From: Acidimicrobiaceae bacterium
Lineage (GTDB): Bacteria; Actinomycetota; Acidimicrobiia; Acidimicrobiales; Aldehydirespiratoraceae
Reading direction: 5' to 3'
Assembly: GCA_026708645.1 (NCBI GenBank)
Contig: JAPOUM010000041.1
Span: forward strand, 62,001-126,000
Length of the DNA: 64,000 nucleotides
The stretch's first letter is position 1, and each line of letters begins with the position of its first letter. Below, piece after piece: positions 59,726 to 64,000 of the stretch. Under the pieces are notes generated by a model, which was given only the letters and a program-made list of their open reading frames with translations, ran no database searches and was not told the origin of the DNA. The position numbers and the translations under genes were made by a program.

Positions 59726-61240
59726 TCAGCGGATCTCAGCCTCCCAGTCGCGGGTCTCGATGGTCTCTTTGACCCGGTGGAGGAAGGCGGCGGCGTAGGC
59801 CCCGTCGAAGGCTCGATGATCCCAAGCCATGGCCAGCACTCCCATCGAATGGATGGCGATCGACTCGTTGCCGTAGGCGTCGGTGACTACGACCGGTTTG
59901 CGTGACACACCGTCGGTGCTGAGGATGGCCACTTGAGGCTGGTTGATGATCGGGAACTGCATCATCGTGCCGTATTGACCGGCGTTGGTGAGGGTGAAAG
60001 TGCCGCCGGAGAGATCGTCCGGTCCGAGCTTGCGGCTGCGGGCACGATTGGCCAGATCGACGATGTCTCGGGCGACTTGGCGCAGCCGCTTGCCGTCGGC
60101 ACCGTGGATCACAGGCGCCAGCAAGCCCTGGAAGTCGATGTCGACGGCGACGGCGAGGTTGACGCTCGAATGGACGACCAGCTCGTCACCGCCGAAACTG
60201 GCGTTGAGGTGCGGATAGTCGCGCAGTGCGTCGATCACGGCGCGGGCGATGAACGGCAGATAGGTGAGGCTGAAACCCTCCTCGACCTTCCAGGCCTGCT
60301 TGGCGCTGCGACGCACCGTCTCGACGCCTTCGTAGTCGACTTCGATGGCAGTGAGCACGTGAGGCGACGTCTGCTTGGACATCACCATGTGCTCGGCGGT
60401 GCGACGGCGGATGTTGTTGAGAGGCACCACGCTGTCGCCGCTGCGAGCCACGACTGCGGGCATGGCCGAACTCTTGGAGCGGCGCGAGCGACGACGCTCG
60501 GAGCGGGACTCCGCGACCTCCGCAGGCTCAGCAGGCTCAGACACGGTCGCCACAGCAGCCGCAGGGGCCGCAGGCTCAGCAGCAGCCGCAATCGCCGCAG
60601 ACGTTTCAAGCTCACCAGACGTTTCAGGCTCACCAGGCGCGGCTTGGCTTCGCGCTCGGATCGCTTGCTCCACGTCAGCCCGAGTGATGCGACCGCCTCG
60701 CCCGGTGCCGTTCAGGGTCGCCGGATCTATCCCGTTCTCGTTGATCAGCCTGCGCACCACCGGCGACAGCACCACCCCCGCCGCCGCTGCCGGCGCCGAG
60801 TGCGCCGACCGCGCGGGGGTCGCCTCGACCGGCGCCGCTGGAGGCTGGGTCTCCTGAACCGGCGGAACCGGCGGCGGGGGCGGCTGAGACTCAGGCGCTT
60901 GCTGCGCGATCTCTTGCTGCGCGATCTCTTGCTGCGCTGCCTCCGGCGCCTGCTCGACCGGTGAGGCCGCCGGCGCGGCTCGTGGAGCGTCTCTGAGATC
61001 AGCAACCGGATCACCGACGCGGGCCAGTACCTGCCCGACCTCCACGAGGTCGCCCTCCCCGGCGAGGATTTCCGACACCACGCCGGCCACCGGCGAAGGG
61101 ACCTCTGTGTCCACCTTGTCGGTCGACACTTCGAACAACGCCTCGTCCAGAGCGACCTCGTCACCGATCTGCTTGAACCACCTGGTGACCGTGCCTTCTG
61201 TGACTGTCTCGCCTAGTTGCGGCATCGTGATGTCTGCCAT
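59726..61240 (-). CDS. 2-oxoacid dehydrogenase E2, dihydrolipoamide acyltransferase
   Basis: 504 aa. A lipoyl domain (about 1-78) carries Lys42 in EVSTDKVDTEVPSP. A Pro/Gln/Ala-rich linker with repeated EIAQQEIAQQ is followed by the E3-binding domain VVRRLINENGIDPATLNGTG. A second linker leads to the catalytic domain (about 265-504) with GGTFTLTNAGQYGTMMQFPI and active DHRAFDGAYAA (HxxxD). The single lipoyl domain fits SucB/PdhC/BkdC. The E1 partner is not in this window, so the specific 2-oxoacid is undetermined. A GGAG ribosome-binding site precedes ATG 61240. Confidence 0.93.
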   Translation of the reverse strand: MADITMPQLGETVTEGTVTRWFKQIGDEVALDEALFEVSTDKVDTEVPSPVAGVVSEILAGEGDLVEVGQVLARVGDPVADLRDAPRAAPAASPVEQAPEAAQQEIAQQEIAQQAPESQPPPPPVPPVQETQPPAAPVEATPARSAHSAPAAAAGVVLSPVVRRLINENGIDPATLNGTGRGGRITRADVEQAIRARSQAAPGEPETSGELETSAAIAAAAEPAAPAAAVATVSEPAEPAEVAESRSERRRSRRSKSSAMPAVVARSGDSVVPLNNIRRRTAEHMVMSKQTSPHVLTAIEVDYEGVETVRRSAKQAWKVEEGFSLTYLPFIARAVIDALRDYPHLNASFGGDELVVHSSVNLAVAVDIDFQGLLAPVIHGADGKRLRQVARDIVDLANRARSRKLGPDDLSGGTFTLTNAGQYGTMMQFPIINQPQVAILSTDGVSRKPVVVTDAYGNESIAIHSMGVLAMAWDHRAFDGAYAAAFLHRVKETIETRDWEAEIR

Positions 61241-61293
61241 GTTCGTCTCCTGCGCTTGCTGTGCTGTGACGGTCTGATCGTGTCCGTGGATCC

Positions 61294-62739
61294 CTAGCCG
61301 TGGAGCGAGCGTCCGGTCAGTGACATCACAGTCTCGCCGAACAGTTCGCTCATGGTGGGATGCGGCTGGATCAAGCCTGCCACCTCATTGACAGTGGCCT
61401 CCCAGTTCACGGCCAGATACGCCTGGCCGAGCTGCTCTGTCACCCAGGGCCCGGCCATGTGAACCCCCAGGATGCGACCGCCGGTCCCGTCGGGCTGCTT
61501 CTCGGCTATCACCTTCACAAGACCTTCGGTGTCGCCCAGGATCTGGGCGCGACCGTTGGCCATGAAACGATGGACCGAGGTCACCACCTCGAATCCGGCG
61601 TCGCCGGCGCTCTGCTCGGTGTGGCCGGCGAAAGCCACCTCCGGATGACTGTAGATGCACCACGGCGTGCCGCTGTAATCGATCGGCTCGACTGCTTCGC
61701 CTTTGATGTCGCGGACCGCGAGCATTCCCTCAGCGAAGGCGGTGTGCGCCAGCTGGGGACTGTTGACCACGTCTCCCACAGCCCATACACCGGCGACGGT
61801 GGTGCGACAGCGCTGATCGACTGTCACGAAGCCGCGCTCGTCGGTCTCGACGCCTGCGTCTTCGAGGCCCAGCGCCTCAGTGCGGGGTCGGCGGCCCACA
61901 GCCACGACCACCATCTCGACACCGACTTGCTTGCCGTCGCCGAAGCTCACCACGGTGCCTGAACGATCCGGGAGGGGCTGGTGTCCGTGAACCGCCACGT
62001 CGGTGTGAACGTCGATGCCGCGTTTGCGGAACGAACGCCGCACCGTGTTGGCGACCTCGCGGTCGCAGCCTGCGAGTATGGAGGGCAGAGCCTCGAGCAC
62101 GGTGACTTTGGCGCCGAGGTCGCCGAGCATCGAAGCGAATTCGCAGCCGATGGCGCCGCCGCCGACGACCGCCGCCGATTCTGGCAACCGTCCGATCTTG
62201 AACAGCTCGTCGGAGGTGACCACCAGCTCGCCGTCCACGTCGAACCCTGCGATGGTCCGGGGCACGGAGCCCGAAGCCACGATGATCGCGCCCGCCGACA
62301 GCGTCCGCGTCGCGGTCCGACCCGATTCGTCCGCGTCCGACACTTCCACCGTGCCTGAGCCGCCGAGCGAGCCCGACCCCGCATAGACGGTCACCTTGCG
62401 CTGCCCCAGAAGCGAAGACAGGCCCGACATCATCTTGTCGATCACCTGCTGCTTGCGCCGCAGAACCGCCGACCAGTCGAGACTCGGCTCACCGGCCGCC
62501 ACACCGAACTCGCCGGCACGCGACACAGTCCGGTAGACCGAGGCCGCCTCCAAGAGCTCCTTGGCGGGGATGCAGCCCGCATGAAGGCAGGTCCCGCCGA
62601 CCTTGTGCTTTTCGACGACGGCCACGTCCAGCCCGGCGCTGGCGCCGTAGAGAGCCGCCGCGTAGCCGCCGGGGCCTCCCCCGACGACGATCACGTCATG
62701 GGTCCCGCCCACTGCAACGTCGGTCGCTGCGTCGGTCAT
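61294..62739 (-). CDS. lpdA: Dihydrolipoamide dehydrogenase (E3)
   Basis: 481 aa. The FAD site is VIVVGGGPGGYAAALYGASA; the redox pair lies in GGTCLHAGCIPAKELLEA (Cys-x4-Cys). AVVGGGAIGCEFASMLGDLG binds NAD, and the C-terminal HPTMSELFGETVMSL supplies the catalytic His-Glu. It reoxidises lipoamide in the 2-oxoacid dehydrogenase complex. It is the first gene of the lpd-E2-lipBA run. TGGAGAC lies 3 nt before ATG 62739. Confidence 0.95.
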   Translation of the reverse strand: MTDAATDVAVGGTHDVIVVGGGPGGYAAALYGASAGLDVAVVEKHKVGGTCLHAGCIPAKELLEAASVYRTVSRAGEFGVAAGEPSLDWSAVLRRKQQVIDKMMSGLSSLLGQRKVTVYAGSGSLGGSGTVEVSDADESGRTATRTLSAGAIIVASGSVPRTIAGFDVDGELVVTSDELFKIGRLPESAAVVGGGAIGCEFASMLGDLGAKVTVLEALPSILAGCDREVANTVRRSFRKRGIDVHTDVAVHGHQPLPDRSGTVVSFGDGKQVGVEMVVVAVGRRPRTEALGLEDAGVETDERGFVTVDQRCRTTVAGVWAVGDVVNSPQLAHTAFAEGMLAVRDIKGEAVEPIDYSGTPWCIYSHPEVAFAGHTEQSAGDAGFEVVTSVHRFMANGRAQILGDTEGLVKVIAEKQPDGTGGRILGVHMAGPWVTEQLGQAYLAVNWEATVNEVAGLIQPHPTMSELFGETVMSLTGRSLHG

Positions 62740-62902
62740 GAAGTCTCCAGAATCATGGTTTCGACCCTAGCGGTTTCTGCGGCCATATTGAGAGGCGTCA
62801 AGGTTCAAAAGCAGTCGCGGGCCGTCAAGCCGCGCCAGCGTTCTCGGCGAACTTCTGTTGGTTTTGCACGTTTTTGGGGGTGTTCTTGCAGGTTGTTGCG
62901 GG

Positions 62903-62995
62903 TCAGAAGCCGCCTATCAGGACTTGCACTGTGAACGCCAGCAAGATCGCCAGACCGCACAGCAGCGCCGTGAGTATCAACATGCGGGTGCTCAC
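62903..62995 (-). CDS. 30-aa single-TM membrane peptide
   Basis: GTG 62995 opens a 30-residue peptide that is almost entirely one TM helix (MLILTALLCGLAILLAFTVQ), ending VLIGGF. GGTGAG lies 6 nt upstream. It starts 7 nt after the lapA-like stop, so both are probably co-translated. I do not recognise a family. Small TM partners of LapA-like proteins would be a plausible reading; this is inference. Confidence 0.55.
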   Translation of the reverse strand: MSTRMLILTALLCGLAILLAFTVQVLIGGF

Positions 62996-63002
62996 CGGGC
63001 GC

Positions 63003-63311
63003 TCACCGGCGGTGCTCGCGGCGGCGGCGCACCAGTCTCAGCACCCAGCCGAGCACTCCACTGACCACTGCGCCTGCCACGGCGGCGGCGAAGATCACCG
63101 CCCACAGCGGCCAGCTCACCTCGATGAACAAGAACGAGACCGGCACTTGTCTGCGGTTCTGCGCCATGAAGACCACGAGTGCGGCCGCCAGCACGACCGC
63201 GATCACCACCCGGGGCCGCAGGAACCTGCGCCTGCCGGCTTCGGCGCCGGCCGCGACCGGAGCCGCGAAGTCGTCGCCTGTAGGCCCGCTAGGTGTCGAT
63301 CGATCATTCAC
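63003..63311 (-). CDS. LapA/DUF1049-like two-TM membrane protein
   Basis: 102 aa from GTG 63311. A polar N-terminus is followed by TM1 (RVVIAVVLAAALVVFMAQN), the conserved RQVPVSFLFIEVSWPLWAVI segment and TM2, ending in the basic WVLRLVRRRREHRR. This is the lipopolysaccharide assembly protein A (DUF1049) layout. In E. coli LapA works with LapB and FtsH in controlling LPS; the role in an actinobacterium is unknown. The frame extends to 63551 without homology. It is divergent from the epimerase gene. Confidence 0.8.
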   Translation of the reverse strand: MNDRSTPSGPTGDDFAAPVAAGAEAGRRRFLRPRVVIAVVLAAALVVFMAQNRRQVPVSFLFIEVSWPLWAVIFAAAVAGAVVSGVLGWVLRLVRRRREHRR

Positions 63312-63320
63312 GCCGGTTGT

Positions 63321-63326
63321 TAATGT
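63321..63326 (+). promoter_or_regulatory. -10 element (TAATGT), leaderless start of TIGR01777 gene
   Basis: TAATGT is 6 nt before ATG 63333. The core TTAATGTTA is nearly palindromic and may serve both divergent genes. Confidence 0.5.
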
Positions 63327-63332
63327 TAGACC

Positions 63333-64000
63333 ATGCCCATGCGAGTAGCGGTCACAGGATCCACGGGATTGATCGGTCGCGCCTTGATGAAGCGTCTCGG
63401 CGACGTCGGGCATCAGGCTGTGCCGGTGCTGCGCGCCGCTTCCGATCCCGGCGCCGAAGCCGGTGCCGAAAGCTCGCAGTCCGTGGTCTGGGATCCGGCG
63501 ACCGGAGACGTCGAGGCCGAGAAACTCGAAGGGCTCGACGCGGTGCTGCATCTGGCCGGAGAGCCGATCGCCGCGAGGCGCTGGTCGCCGGATCAGAAGC
63601 AGCGGATAGCCGACAGCCGGACTGAGAGCACCGCTCTGCTGGCTGAGACGCTGTCCGGGCTGGACGCGCCTCCCGGAATGATGGTCTCGGCTTCTGCCAT
63701 CGGGTTCTACGGCGACCGCGGCGACGAAGCGCTGGACGAGTCCTCAAGCGGCGGGGACGATTTCCTGGCGAGGGTCTGCCGCGACTGGGAAGCGGCCGCC
63801 GACCCGGCCCGAGCCGCGGGCATCCGGGTGGTCCATCCCCGCACCGGGGTGGTGCTCAGCCGCTCGGGGGGCGCCTTGTCGGAGATGCTGCCTTTCTTCA
63901 GGCTCGGCATCGGGGGGCGCGTCGGCAACGGGCGACAGTGGATGAGCTGGATCACCCTGCACGACGAGGTCGAGGCCCTGTTGTGGCTGCTGGACGCCGA
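63333..64000 (+). CDS. TIGR01777-family SDR epimerase (3' end outside window)
   Basis: The frame is open from ATG 63333 to the window end (about 222 residues). MRVAVTGSTGLIGRALMKRL is the NAD(P)-binding start. VLHLAGEPIAARRWSPDQKQ, SASAIGFYGDRGDEALDESS and RTGVVLSRSGGALSEMLPFF are signatures of the TIGR01777/YfcH family, whose members are nucleotide-diphosphate-sugar epimerase-like proteins of uncertain reaction. ATG 63339 is an alternative start, but 63333 has the 6-nt spacing to TAATGT. The final part with the DUF1731-like C-terminus lies outside the window. Confidence 0.9.
   Translation, partial: MPMRVAVTGSTGLIGRALMKRLGDVGHQAVPVLRAASDPGAEAGAESSQSVVWDPATGDVEAEKLEGLDAVLHLAGEPIAARRWSPDQKQRIADSRTESTALLAETLSGLDAPPGMMVSASAIGFYGDRGDEALDESSSGGDDFLARVCRDWEAAADPARAAGIRVVHPRTGVVLSRSGGALSEMLPFFRLGIGGRVGNGRQWMSWITLHDEVEALLWLLDA

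Overview
The window is a GC-rich chromosomal segment that looks actinobacterial, most likely from the class Acidimicrobiia (a lineage call from gene content, not proven). It has coenzyme F420 genes (cofD, cofE) close to a mycobacterial-type mannose-1-phosphate guanylyltransferase and a LytR-CpsA-Psr protein, the nadD / LytR_C / rsfS cluster, a biotin-dependent acyl-CoA carboxylase alpha chain, FtsH, and a fused LipB-LipA next to 2-oxoacid dehydrogenase E2 and E3. I saw no rRNA, tRNA or CRISPR.

Layout. 1-2691: end-truncated membrane protein of surface-glycan type, read on the minus strand. 2640-2909: IS481-type remnant. 2991-4778: foreign-looking AAA ATPase plus PIN-domain pair. 4834-12282: CPBP protease, FtsH, and a DUF5719-like protein coupled to a 1029-aa membrane glycosyltransferase. 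12546-22026: nucleotide-sugar block (Rmd, Gmd, GalE, ManC, Ugd), CofD/CofE and an LCP ligase. 22194-25936: BirA, biotin carboxylase chain, polyprenyl-phosphate sugar transferase. 26091-28413: type II restriction-modification island. 28598-50518: large envelope-polysaccharide locus (SpoIID-SLH protein, initiating sugar-phosphate transferase, glycosyltransferases, ABC exporter, O-antigen ligase fused to a GT39-like protein, three tandem modular glycosyltransferases, a QueC-like PP-loop protein, a flippase), interrupted by a hipBA toxin-antitoxin pair. 50634-56752: rhodanese-MoeB, RsfS, LytR_C, NadD, a conserved actinobacterial protein, PepA. 56840-62739: membrane protein, LipB-LipA, E2, E3. 62903-64000: a 30-aa membrane peptide, a LapA-like protein and a partial TIGR01777 epimerase.

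How it fits together. Rmd/Gmd/ManC/GalE/Ugd can supply GDP-deoxyhexose, GDP-mannose, UDP-galactose and UDP-glucuronate. The glycosyltransferases, flippase/ABC exporter, ligase and LCP protein could assemble these and attach them to the envelope.

Two regulatory patterns recur. At least twelve genes have a TAnnnT hexamer 6-8 nt before the start codon and no room for a leader, the mark of leaderless transcription. Several other genes without a good ribosome-binding site start inside the stop codon of a tiny upstream ORF, and two of these tiny ORFs are themselves leaderless.
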